64,000 bases of DNA. Origin: Elusimicrobiota bacterium. GTDB lineage: Bacteria; Elusimicrobiota; Elusimicrobia; Elusimicrobiales; UBA9959. Of the stretch, positions 33,662 through 41,643 are shown one piece after another. The notes under the pieces were generated by a model. That model made no database searches. It was not told the DNA's origin and saw only the letters and a program-made list of their open reading frames with translations. The stretch covers positions 22,329 to 86,328 of the forward strand of contig DMES01000078.1 in NCBI GenBank assembly GCA_003450815.1, in the 5' to 3' direction. Numbering within the stretch: position 1 is the first letter of the stretch; every line of letters begins with the position of its first letter. The position numbers and the translations under genes were made by a program.

Positions 33662-33759
33662 TTGATAATAATTAAACGGTGGTTGTATTGTCATATTGCA
33701 AGAATATTAAATGTTTTTTGTGTTATGTTGTTACAATGAGCGGGTAATGGGACATATAT

Positions 33760-34500
33760 ATGAAAGAAGGCGATAACAATGTCGAGTTTAGGCCCGTGTG
33801 TAAGGATACTCCGGAAGAATTTACTGATTTTTTAGCGAATTTAAAGGACCCGACGGAGCCGGAAAAGCATAATAGCGCCTGGACAAGGTTGTGGACTCAG
33901 ATTAAGATATGGGCTAACGGGTGTATTAGAAAAGTCTTTGGGGCCACTGAGGAAGATGCTGAGGATTTAACCAGTAAGGTGATGAGTACTGTTTTTGCAA
34001 AAATATATGAGTTTGAAATTCAGGACAAAAAGCACTGTGCACTGCAATTTTGCGGGTATATTAATAGATTCGTTATAAATATTTGGATGAAGATTAAAGG
34101 TAGCAAGTTTACCAAAAGAAAATTGAAAGGGTCGGATAAAGAAAACGCAGCGGAGGAAGGTGGGATAAGGAGAGAGGCAGCGGAAGAACAGTATCAACGC
34201 GACGTTGAGGTTTTAGATGATAAAGGTGATAAATCGGACCCGGCTGCTATTTTGTATAGCACAAGGAAGATTCAATCGGGTTTTTACTATTTGGATTTAT
34301 TCGCTAAGCAGAGCGCCGTAAAAGCTTGGGTCCTAAGGAAGGCGGCATTTTTGATAATAACGGATCCGGAATTTACACTTAGCCGGGATGTTAAACGGCG
34401 GTTGTCGGTTAGCCGTGAAACGCTGTGGCGCGATTGTAAGGAGTTTGCTGAATTTGTACGGAACCAACCCGGAAGTAAGGAAGAGGGGCTTTATGACTGA
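33760..34500 (+). CDS. RNA polymerase sigma factor, ECF-like, divergent
   Basis: The 246-residue protein has a region-2-like helical part (about 60-120: ATEEDAEDLTSKVMSTVFAK, then CGYINRFVINIWMKIKG), an extended acidic linker of about 60 residues, and a C-terminal helix-turn-helix (about 205-232: LSRDVKRRLSVSRETLWRDC). This is the ECF sigma plan, although with an unusually long linker. It overlaps the CxxC gene by 8 nt, and that gene overlaps the STAND NTPase gene, so the three form an obligate operon. Sequences similar to ECF -35 boxes lie in front of several genes downstream (37.5-40.6 kb). Confidence 0.65.
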   Translation: MKEGDNNVEFRPVCKDTPEEFTDFLANLKDPTEPEKHNSAWTRLWTQIKIWANGCIRKVFGATEEDAEDLTSKVMSTVFAKIYEFEIQDKKHCALQFCGYINRFVINIWMKIKGSKFTKRKLKGSDKENAAEEGGIRREAAEEQYQRDVEVLDDKGDKSDPAAILYSTRKIQSGFYYLDLFAKQSAVKAWVLRKAAFLIITDPEFTLSRDVKRRLSVSRETLWRDCKEFAEFVRNQPGSKEEGLYD

Positions 34501-35041
34501 GGATAATGAGAAAAAAGAGTTTTATCAACGACTGATTGATATCGTAGGTGAGCGGGAGGTTGGGATAATTTTACCTTCTCATAAGGTGGGGAAATGCGAT
34601 GAAGGCCTGATAATCAGCTATCTCTCAGGCGGGATGCCGCCGGCAAAAATGAAAGTTGCAGAGGAAAAGATATTCTCCTGCAGCAAATGTACCCTGCTTG
34701 CCATAGAATTAGCAAGGGCGACGGAAGGCATAAAAGATGATTGCCCCCAGGGAACAAAACTGGATCATGAGGGGTTCGTGCGCTGGCGTGAGCGTTTTGA
34801 GAAAGAGCATTTATATACAGTAAATAAAAAATATGGAAAGACAGACCTAAAGTTTACCGCAAATGGGTGGGATGCGAGGATTGATAACGCTAAAGAAGAC
34901 TTTCGGGTTAGGGTCGGTAAAAAAACATACGCGCCTACTAATGACGGGATTATTACCTACCCGGATACTCCGGATGCCGTGCTTGAATCTGCAGATGGGC
35001 CGACCGTTAATATACATGAATTCTCTGGGGGGCGTAAATGA
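34493..35041 (+). CDS. CxxC protein, possible anti-sigma factor
   Basis: The 182-residue protein starts at the ATG at 34493, with GGAAGAGGGG upstream, inside the end of the sigma-like gene. The N-terminal half has LIISYLSGGMPPAKMKVAEE followed by FSCSKCTLLAIEL, which matches the layout of zinc anti-sigma domains (LxxYLDGEL, then CxxC), but the usual His is not seen. The C-terminal half (about 120-182) is unrecognised and probably beta-rich. No membrane segment, so it would act in the cytoplasm. It overlaps the STAND gene by ATGA. Confidence 0.6.
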   Translation: MTEDNEKKEFYQRLIDIVGEREVGIILPSHKVGKCDEGLIISYLSGGMPPAKMKVAEEKIFSCSKCTLLAIELARATEGIKDDCPQGTKLDHEGFVRWRERFEKEHLYTVNKKYGKTDLKFTANGWDARIDNAKEDFRVRVGKKTYAPTNDGIITYPDTPDAVLESADGPTVNIHEFSGGRK

Positions 35042-37395
35042 TTCAACGTATTGAACAGGAAATGGAAAAACTTTTGCTGGAGAAGCACGGCCTTGATTAT
35101 CTTCTTAATAATGCCGCTGATGATATTGTTGCCAAGATAAAAAATATGGAGAGTGGGGTGTTTTTAGTGGAGGGCTTGCCTGGCATAGGGAAGAGTGCCA
35201 GCATGAAGTATATTGCAAATGCCGTTGGCGCGCATAACCCAGAAAGAGTTGTTCATTTTTACTTCAGCTTGAATAATCCTGTTTTAGATAATGCGGATAA
35301 TTATTATGAATACACCTGTGATAAAATCAGGATAATAATGGGAGTTGCAGATCCTGCCGTTCCACAAATTCAAACTTCAAGAAGGGAGAGGAAAGATTAT
35401 AACGATTTCCAGCAATCCGTATTGGATTTGTCCTCCGCAATAGGCAAAGATGACGAGAAAAAAGTTTATTTTTTCATTGATGGTATAGAGGAGATGCGTG
35501 ATTATAAAGAATTCCTTAGCTATATTCTTCCGGCTGAAGGTGTTATCTATGTAATTTTTGCGCAACCAGGCGTTTGTAACGGAAGTTTGCCGGTAAATTT
35601 CCTTGAACACGGAAAAATAAAAAATCGGGTTGAAGTAAAATATCTCAATAAAACACACGCCAGGGAATTTTTCTGGAAAGTGTTTGGGAAAGCCCCAGAT
35701 GCTGAATTTGATGTTTTTGAGTCTAAGGTGCGAGCGCATTTTGATAGTTATATTGAAACCGAGGAAAACCGTTGCCCATTATTGCTTAAGATTTTAGCCG
35801 AGGACGCAAAGGAGGATGGATTTAATCTAGATAGGGCTTGGGCTATTGGGTTAGAAGGATATTTGGATGGGCGAGTTAAACTTTTTTCTGAGAATGCAAA
35901 AAAGCTTTTGGTTTTAGTGGCGCTAGCCAAAGGCCCGCTGCAGAGCGAAGACCTTGTTGAAATGACGGGTTTAAGCCGGGCGGTTTGCGATGGGGCACTT
36001 AACGAGGCGAAGAAATTTTTAATAATTAACGGCCAAGGTATTGTTATATCCCATAATGTGTGGGCAAAATTAATTTCTGATAGATGGGGTGACAAGTCAA
36101 GTTATGAAGTGTATTTAACTTGGTGCGCCAATTGGAGCAACCCTTCCCTGCGCCAGGAAACAGCGGTATATATAGCTCGGCACTATGTGTTTCATGTCCT
36201 GGACTTTTCCGACAGATGGTCTGATGGCTCTGGAAGAGCAGAGGAATTATTGCTTGAACTGTATAAGGACTCTGCTGATGAATATGTGGGCTTTCAGCTA
36301 AACACTTTATTCCCATTAGGTGAATCTTTGACTGATATTAGTCGCATAGCTAAAAAAGCTTTTGTGAGAGTTTCCTCATCGCAAAAATTCAAACCGGAAC
36401 TTGTGGTTACTTTGGTAGCGGTAATATGTCAGATAGAGGGATCAAAACGTGCAGATTTTACAAGGGAGTATTTAAGCGCTGCGAACCGGAAGGGTATTGA
36501 CAGTGAAATCGATAAAGGCATAATTCGTGAGGTAGCAACTTCTGTTTTAGCCATGATTGGATGCGATGAGGCCGGGCTCGTATGGGGATTGCTACCGATT
36601 GAGACGGGGGTGGATAAGAAATGGGATGATTCTCAGGCTCTATGTTATCTGGTCTCAGAAAAGATCTTTAGAGAGATGCCTTCTGAAGAAAATAAGTTGC
36701 TAATATTTGATACTTTCTTGCAAAACACGAGGAGATGTTTAGAAGGTGACGCGGTGCGTTTAAAATCAGCTACGTGGCCTGAGAATGTTAAACTTGTTTA
36801 CCAAGGTCTGCGTGTCTGGTTGAATATCTATGCAGCTTTTCAGCCGTGGTTGAAATTACCACATGATTCTAGAAATCCTAAGGTAAAAGTCTTAGCAAAG
36901 CATGGGGCTCAGTATGAACAAGGTATTCTGTTATGGGTAAATGCACTTTTTAGATGTGCGAAACAAATATCTAAAGAAAAAAGCGGGATTTCTGGGGTGG
37001 AGCGTGAAATGCTTAATAGAATTCAGCGTGCAGGAATTCTTGCCCAACTTAAAATAAAGCCAGTCATATGGAATATGGGGCCTAAAGGCGCAACCTGCAG
37101 AGCAGATGAGATTGTGTCTTTATCATGTATTATAATTTGTGAACAAGATGTTGTTGCAAGGCGTGCTGCTGCTGAGGGGTTGATTGAAATTGGTGATTCT
37201 ACGGCTTGTGAGGCTTTGATTTATGGACTAAAGAATGATACAGATGTCCAAGTTCGCGCCCGATCCGCCACAGCTTTAGGTAAAATTGGTGATCCCTGTG
37301 CGCAAGAGCCGCTGATTGAAGCTATAAATGATGAATTTGAAGAGGTTCGAGTGGCTGTTAAAACGGCCCTTGAAAAACTCAGGCCTGCTAAATAG
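35038..37395 (+). CDS. STAND-type NTPase with C-terminal HEAT repeats
   Basis: The 785-residue protein has a P-loop (EGLPGIGKSAS, residues 46-53 core), a Walker B with hydrophobic run and acidic end (KVYFFIDGIEEM, 142-153) and the following helical and winged-helix-like region (about 280-345) typical of STAND/NACHT ATPases. A long helical middle part follows, then HEAT/PBS-lyase repeats at about 700-783 (ARRAAAEGLIEIGD, VRARSATALGKIGD, VRVAVKTALEKL). Such proteins act as ligand-triggered switches, often in defence. No N-terminal effector domain (nuclease, TIR) is visible, so output may go through the sigma/CxxC pair encoded in the same operon (inference). Confidence 0.75.
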   Translation: MIQRIEQEMEKLLLEKHGLDYLLNNAADDIVAKIKNMESGVFLVEGLPGIGKSASMKYIANAVGAHNPERVVHFYFSLNNPVLDNADNYYEYTCDKIRIIMGVADPAVPQIQTSRRERKDYNDFQQSVLDLSSAIGKDDEKKVYFFIDGIEEMRDYKEFLSYILPAEGVIYVIFAQPGVCNGSLPVNFLEHGKIKNRVEVKYLNKTHAREFFWKVFGKAPDAEFDVFESKVRAHFDSYIETEENRCPLLLKILAEDAKEDGFNLDRAWAIGLEGYLDGRVKLFSENAKKLLVLVALAKGPLQSEDLVEMTGLSRAVCDGALNEAKKFLIINGQGIVISHNVWAKLISDRWGDKSSYEVYLTWCANWSNPSLRQETAVYIARHYVFHVLDFSDRWSDGSGRAEELLLELYKDSADEYVGFQLNTLFPLGESLTDISRIAKKAFVRVSSSQKFKPELVVTLVAVICQIEGSKRADFTREYLSAANRKGIDSEIDKGIIREVATSVLAMIGCDEAGLVWGLLPIETGVDKKWDDSQALCYLVSEKIFREMPSEENKLLIFDTFLQNTRRCLEGDAVRLKSATWPENVKLVYQGLRVWLNIYAAFQPWLKLPHDSRNPKVKVLAKHGAQYEQGILLWVNALFRCAKQISKEKSGISGVEREMLNRIQRAGILAQLKIKPVIWNMGPKGATCRADEIVSLSCIIICEQDVVARRAAAEGLIEIGDSTACEALIYGLKNDTDVQVRARSATALGKIGDPCAQEPLIEAINDEFEEVRVAVKTALEKLRPAK

Positions 37396-37488
37396 ACGGT
37401 TGCTGTAGATTATAGTCGCTTTTTAGACTATGATTCCCCAACATCCCCTCCTAAACGAACCATAAAAAACTAATAGCTGGAGTAACTT

Positions 37489-37530
37489 CCCCAGGCAGCA
37501 GTAAAATGCTGCCTGGGGCTGCTTTGTTTT
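37489..37530 (+). terminator. Rho-independent terminator after the STAND operon
   Basis: A 12-bp stem CCCCAGGCAGCA/TGCTGCCTGGGG with loop GTAAAA, followed by CTGCTTTGTTTT. Confidence 0.85.
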
Positions 37531-37582
37531 GGCATTAAGTTTCCGAAGAACCCATATAGACAAATAATTGGACAAAACACCC

Positions 37583-37680
37583 TGCAACAAAATAGCGTTA
37601 ACCGGGAATATACAGGTAGAAGGGTAACGCTGAGAGGGTCTGGGGGATGGTACAAACTGGAAGCCGGCGACATATAGTGA
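37583..37680 (+). promoter_or_regulatory. Leader element copies A and D
   Basis: Copy A has TGCAAC at 37583; copy D has GGTACAAACTGGAAGCC ending in CATATA at 37671. They match the element before the internal NYN start (37915) and before the gene at 40579: TGCAAC, 17-18 bp, CATATA/G, then a purine-rich ribosome site and ATG. Confidence 0.5.
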
Positions 37681-38090
37681 TAGGCAATTAAAACTTACGG
37701 AGGAATATATGAACACAAAACACCTTACAGTAGACACAAGCAATGCGGCCTGGGAGATTTTCGGGTTTGACCGGGAAATGCGGGGAAGTGAGCATCGCGT
37801 TACGGATAGCCAGCGCTCAAAAACCACAGTCTGCCTTCAACGCGAGGCTATTGAACGCTGCGGAAGCTGCGGCGCGCCTGCCATACAGGGGGCGGGGTTC
37901 TGTTATTCGTGTCTTGCAACAAACTGGAAGCCGGCGACATATAGCGAGAGGCAGCAAAAACTTACTGAGGAATATATGAACATAAAATACCTTATAGTGG
38001 ATGGAAGCAATGCGGCCAGGGAAATTTTTGGGTTTGGCCGGGATATCTGGGGGAATGAGCGCCGCGTTCTGGATAACCAGCACTCAAAAA
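37657..38090 (+). repeat. Tandem duplication of leader and 5' part of the NYN gene (period about 263 bp)
   Basis: The stretch 37657-37830 reappears at 37920-38090 with about 80 percent identity by eye: the leader, the ribosome site, the ATG and about 40 codons. The copies have diverged, so the duplication is not recent. Confidence 0.8.
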
Positions 38091-38431
38091 GCCTGCTTTC
38101 CGTGCTTGCCGCGTTTCCCAAGAGGCTCGGTATACCTGAAATTAAGGTGTATTTTGACGGAACCGTGCGGCCGCATGAAATATGCCCGCGAAACCTGCCC
38201 ATGAGCGTACGCCTGGAATTCGGTGCCGGAACTGCCGCGGATGAACTTATAGTACGCGAGGCCGGCGCTCTGGTCAATAGCGCCGGAGGGATAGCCGTTG
38301 TAACTAATGATCGCGATCTGGGAAACCGGGTTAAAGGGTTGGGGGTATTCAAGGTTCTTCCGGTGTGGTCACTGAAAGCAATGGCCCAGGATGCCGGTCT
38401 GAATACGGATTTGTATTTCCACTCGGCCTAA
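37709..38431 (+). CDS. NYN/YacP-like nuclease with duplicated N-terminus
   Basis: The 240-residue frame has two parts. From the internal ATG at 37976 (residue 90) it encodes a complete NYN (PIN-like) domain: IVDGSNAAREI with the first Asp, FDGTVRP, TAADELIVREAG and VTNDRDLGNRV with the catalytic acidic residues, as in YacP-type RNases. Residues 1-89 are a partial copy of that start plus a translated leader. They contain CGSCGAPAIQGAGFCYSC, a possible zinc knuckle. The working start is probably 37976, preceded by GAGGAATAT; the longer product cannot be excluded. Confidence 0.7.
   Translation: MNTKHLTVDTSNAAWEIFGFDREMRGSEHRVTDSQRSKTTVCLQREAIERCGSCGAPAIQGAGFCYSCLATNWKPATYSERQQKLTEEYMNIKYLIVDGSNAAREIFGFGRDIWGNERRVLDNQHSKSLLSVLAAFPKRLGIPEIKVYFDGTVRPHEICPRNLPMSVRLEFGAGTAADELIVREAGALVNSAGGIAVVTNDRDLGNRVKGLGVFKVLPVWSLKAMAQDAGLNTDLYFHSA
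37915..37943 (+). promoter_or_regulatory. Leader element copy B (promoter-like)
   Basis: TGCAAC at 37915-37920 and CATATA at 37938-37943, separated by 17 bp. GCAAC resembles the AAC-containing -35 of ECF promoters. It precedes the internal NYN start at 37976. Confidence 0.5.
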
Positions 38432-38498
38432 TGTGCGGGTTCTGTGCCAACGGAAGCGGAGTAAAACGACCTTCAGTCAAAACTTAGTAAGAGGACTT

Positions 38499-40130
38499 AT
38501 GATAAAAATAAAAAACAATAATGATTATCTCGCAAACCTTACCCGCATTCTTTGCAACCCTGATTTCCACCGGGCTCTTCCCGATAAGTCTCCGGCGCCA
38601 TTGCTTAAGGCGCCGACAAGGCTTAGGTCTGTTGCTTCGGCTGTTGACTCTAAAGCCGTCTGCGCCAAAACTCTTGCGGAATTGCGCGAGCTTTTTGCCG
38701 CCGGTCAAAAGGGAGTTAAGCGCGGGCTTAAAATACCTTTTACCAAAATTTGCGTGCAGAAACGGTTTGATGAAATAGAGTCCGCGGCCTTCGCGCTCTT
38801 TGCGGTGGCTGAAATTTCCGGTCGGGATCAGTTTGAAATCTTCCGCGGGGCGGAAAACATCTTTAAATCCCTGGCTGGCCTGTTCGGCATGGAAAAGGTA
38901 AGGCTGGCCCCTTATTTTCTGTCTTCCGGCAAACTCAGGAAATCCGGCGTGTTTTCGTGTGGACATTACATGCAGGACGACGCCTTCCGTCTGCCGTCTA
39001 ACTTAAGGGAGAAAATTATTGAAAAACTGCTTACCGGAGATAAGAAATCCCTCAAGAAGAAAAATAAGGTTGTGAAAATACTCCGGCCCGGCAGCATTTC
39101 AGAGAGGCTCGGTTTAAACGTAATAGCGCAGGAGGCCGCCAAAAGACAGCTCTCAACCGTGGCTTTTCAGCATTTGCAGCGCGCTAAAACACCGGTTAAA
39201 TCAGGGTTGGCCGCGCCGCGCCTGAATACGCTGCTTATCGGGCCTACCGGCTGTGGAAAAACTTATATAACCAAATGCCTGGCGGAAATACTGGGTGTGC
39301 CCGTTGCCTTTTGCGACGCCACACAGTACACTGAAACCGGCTATGCGGGCGCCTGTGTGGAAGATATGCTGGTGCAGCTTCAAACGTCCGCCGGAGACAA
39401 CCCCAAAGCCGCGGAATACGGGATAATTTTTATAGATGAAATAGACAAGATACGCGCGGAAAGTGTGGGTCAGTCACATAACAGTAACCGTGATGTAAGC
39501 GGTCTTAGCGTACAGCAGGACCTGCTTAAAATACTTGAAGGCGACAAGCTTAACTATGAGAAGTATCGTACAAGGTGTCTCAGCGAGTATAGCTTTAACG
39601 TAAAGAATGTGTTGTTTATCGCCGCGGGCGCATTCCAGGGTTTGGTTGATATCGTAAACGATCGGATTAAAACCAAAAGACAGATAGGATTTAATGACCA
39701 GGCGACCTTAACAAACGGTCAACCTGAGCAGGTTAATCTTCTGCAACAGGTACGTCCGCAGGACATTATAAAGTACGGTTTTATGCCGGAGCTTATAGGG
39801 CGTTTCCCTAATGTAATTGCGCTTGACCGGCTTACCAGGGAAGATTTTCTGGGTATACTGGATAATCCCCGCACAAGCCTTGTGGAGTATTACCGCGATT
39901 TTTTCAATAAACATGGTGTGGAGCTGGAAATCCCGCCTGAGTTTTATGGGGAAATTTCCGCCAATGCCATTGACCGCGACTTGGGCGCCAGGGGCCTTAA
40001 CGCTGCCGTGGAAGGGTTTTTCTCAGGCCTGGTTTTTGACCTTCTGAAGTTCAAGAAAGCCGGTGAAAGACAAAAAGTCAACATAATGGACTATACTCGC
40101 GGCGGGCATCTTAAGGAACTGTTCGGGTAA
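38499..40130 (+). CDS. ClpX-like AAA+ unfoldase with an unrecognised N-terminal domain
   Basis: The 543-residue protein (ATG at 38499 with AAGAGGAC upstream) has a ClpX-type AAA+ module from about 200: Walker A GPTGCGKT (248-255), pore loop GYAG (about 281, ClpX GYVG), Walker B IIFIDEID (309-316), RDVSG-x-x-VQQ-x-LLK, an IGF tripeptide (KRQIGFND, the ClpP-docking motif of ClpX) and sensor 2 RDLGARGL. The first 190 residues replace the ClpX zinc-binding domain with a basic, helical region I do not recognise, containing CGHYMQDD. It may deliver particular substrates to ClpP or act alone. Confidence 0.82.
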   Translation: MIKIKNNNDYLANLTRILCNPDFHRALPDKSPAPLLKAPTRLRSVASAVDSKAVCAKTLAELRELFAAGQKGVKRGLKIPFTKICVQKRFDEIESAAFALFAVAEISGRDQFEIFRGAENIFKSLAGLFGMEKVRLAPYFLSSGKLRKSGVFSCGHYMQDDAFRLPSNLREKIIEKLLTGDKKSLKKKNKVVKILRPGSISERLGLNVIAQEAAKRQLSTVAFQHLQRAKTPVKSGLAAPRLNTLLIGPTGCGKTYITKCLAEILGVPVAFCDATQYTETGYAGACVEDMLVQLQTSAGDNPKAAEYGIIFIDEIDKIRAESVGQSHNSNRDVSGLSVQQDLLKILEGDKLNYEKYRTRCLSEYSFNVKNVLFIAAGAFQGLVDIVNDRIKTKRQIGFNDQATLTNGQPEQVNLLQQVRPQDIIKYGFMPELIGRFPNVIALDRLTREDFLGILDNPRTSLVEYYRDFFNKHGVELEIPPEFYGEISANAIDRDLGARGLNAAVEGFFSGLVFDLLKFKKAGERQKVNIMDYTRGGHLKELFG

Positions 40131-40165
40131 GAGCATCGGGGGCTTATGAATGGCAGGAAAGGCAG

Positions 40166-40194
40166 GTAACATTTCGGCAGCTGTAGTCTTATAG
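40166..40194 (+). promoter_or_regulatory. Leader element copy E (promoter-like)
   Basis: GTAAC at 40166-40170 and TTATAG at 40189-40194 align with copies B and C, including the AGCTGT block between them. Precedes the small gene at 40226. Confidence 0.45.
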
Positions 40195-40225
40195 TAGAGG
40201 CTGGTTAAAACATAGGAGGTTATAT

Positions 40226-40447
40226 ATGGCTGGACATAGAGCTTGGAACAGGTTTAATAACAGCGGGGTTGCCTGGAATCACTGCGGGTATGGGTTTAGG
40301 AAAGATGATAGTGAGGATAGGGAGGCATCTAAATGGGATAGAGAGCTTGCCGCCCGGACTTTGCTTAAGATAGAGGCTAGAAAGGCGGCGGTGAAATTTA
40401 CCAGGGATGTTCCCATAAACACAATAGGGATATATTGGGCCAGGTAG
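40226..40447 (+). CDS. Small hypothetical protein (73 aa)
   Basis: Unrecognised. Strong ribosome site AGGAGG 7 nt before the ATG and a leader element supports it being real. N-terminus is rich in Trp, Asn, Gly and His (HRAWNRFNNSG, AWNHCGYGF), the C-terminal half is charged and helical. Confidence 0.55.
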   Translation: MAGHRAWNRFNNSGVAWNHCGYGFRKDDSEDREASKWDRELAARTLLKIEARKAAVKFTRDVPINTIGIYWAR

Positions 40448-40508
40448 TTGTAAGAACGGGAAAATTAGTTATTCTACGCTTGACCGTTCTGAGTATGGCC
40501 AAAGTCCC

Positions 40509-40538
40509 TGCAACAAAATGGAAGCTGTCGGGCATATG
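40509..40538 (+). promoter_or_regulatory. Leader element copy C (promoter-like)
   Basis: TGCAAC at 40509-40514 and CATATG at 40533-40538 with 18 bp between, then GAGAGGC and, further on, AGGAGG and the ATG at 40579. The best-preserved copy. Confidence 0.5.
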
Positions 40539-40578
40539 TAGGTGAGAGGCGGTAAGGTTGTGAAAATAAGGAGGCAAT

Positions 40579-40839
40579 ATGGATATTGAAGATATACTGG
40601 GCATGCCTAAACATAAGAGGTATATAAAGAATACTCGCACATCGCATGATAGGAATGTCCGCATAGAGATCAACGGTGATGTTACAAAGGCTGAGCAGAA
40701 CTTCCTTAACGGGATGTCATTTTTTATAGCAGGCACACTGAGCAAAGACGATGAAAAGTATACCCGCTATGTGTCTGAAGTAATGTCGAAGTTGCTCAAG
40801 CACTTTGTTGACAGGATGAAAAAGCCGGAGGGCAAGTAA
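40579..40839 (+). CDS. Small hypothetical protein (86 aa)
   Basis: Unrecognised. AGGAGG lies 4 nt before the ATG. Charged protein with a hydrophobic helix in the middle (NGMSFFIAG) and a basic C-terminal helix (VMSKLLKHFVDRMKK). It is 3 nt from the next gene, so they are translated together. Confidence 0.6.
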   Translation: MDIEDILGMPKHKRYIKNTRTSHDRNVRIEINGDVTKAEQNFLNGMSFFIAGTLSKDDEKYTRYVSEVMSKLLKHFVDRMKKPEGK

Positions 40840-40842
40840 GAT

Positions 40843-41220
40843 ATGAATGACAATATTTTTGAAGATTATTACAAGGATGCTTGCTCACCGGAAAGGAACA
40901 TGGAGCCGCCCAGGGGTGAGGATAGCGTAATAACAGAGGATGCAAAGCTTATCAAGGATTCCATCAATGACTTTGTGGGCAAGATGAATAAGCTTGTAGG
41001 CACTGTGTTTGATAAAGAGAAGGCTAAGGGAACACGGGACGATTTGGTGGTAACAGTTGTGGCGGGCGGTCTGGCATTCGCCATGGCTAATGTCTACTAC
41101 CTTCTCACTCGTGACATTGGAGCCAGGATGAGCAAGGAAGAATTCCAGCGGACCTTTTTTAGGATGTGCGAGAGCGCTTTTAAGAATATGGAAAAGCGTA
41201 AAGACAGCCATAATACTTAA
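40843..41220 (+). CDS. Hypothetical protein (125 aa)
   Basis: Unrecognised. Acidic N-terminus, long helix (KLIKDSINDFVGKMNKLVG), then a moderately hydrophobic segment (VVAGGLAFAMANVYYLL) that may be a membrane or buried helix, and a basic end. Overlaps nothing but starts 3 nt after the preceding stop. Pairing with the 86-residue protein suggests a two-subunit unit. Confidence 0.6.
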   Translation: MNDNIFEDYYKDACSPERNMEPPRGEDSVITEDAKLIKDSINDFVGKMNKLVGTVFDKEKAKGTRDDLVVTVVAGGLAFAMANVYYLLTRDIGARMSKEEFQRTFFRMCESAFKNMEKRKDSHNT

Positions 41221-41279
41221 GGTAGCTGTTCCCGCGCCAAACAATCGGAGAGAAAACAGAACCAGAGTAGGGAGGAAAT

Positions 41280-41642
41280 ATGTTTTTCCCAATATTACTT
41301 GGTGTCATACTAGCGTACTTCTTCTTCAAGGCGCTATTCGTATTTCCGTTGTGGCTTAACAGGAATCTCTTTAGCAAGATATGGCACGAAGAGAAGCCAG
41401 TGGTTGACAAGGAAACTATAAAGCGCATCAAAGAACTCTGTGTTGATGACGAGGTGTCCGAGGAGACCGCCGTGCTTATGACCGCCCGGGAGACTGGCGA
41501 GAGCGAACAGAATATTTATGCGGCCTTTGATGTAAGCGATGCCAGGGAACTTGTGTCGCTTTTGGCGGGTAAGAAGCCCGGGCTGTTTCAGATAATTAAC
41601 AAGGCGATAAGCAAGTTGCCCAAGAAAGGGATGGGGGGATAA
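41280..41642 (+). CDS. Hypothetical membrane-anchored protein (120 aa)
   Basis: Unrecognised. One N-terminal membrane helix (FPILLGVILAYFFFKALFVF), then a helical soluble part with an acidic stretch CVDDEVSEETAV that looks like a UBA/CUE-like small helical bundle. GGGAGGAAAT precedes the ATG. Stop and next ATG are 1 nt apart. Confidence 0.6.
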   Translation: MFFPILLGVILAYFFFKALFVFPLWLNRNLFSKIWHEEKPVVDKETIKRIKELCVDDEVSEETAVLMTARETGESEQNIYAAFDVSDARELVSLLAGKKPGLFQIINKAISKLPKKGMGG

Positions 41643-41643
41643 T

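Larger units (their letters stand above)
37396..37708. other. Intergenic region with terminator and duplicated leader
   Basis: Starts with a small hairpin (ATAGTC/GACTAT, near 37415), then the terminator at 37489-37530, then two leader-like copies (37583 and 37653) that precede the duplicated NYN gene start. Confidence 0.6.
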
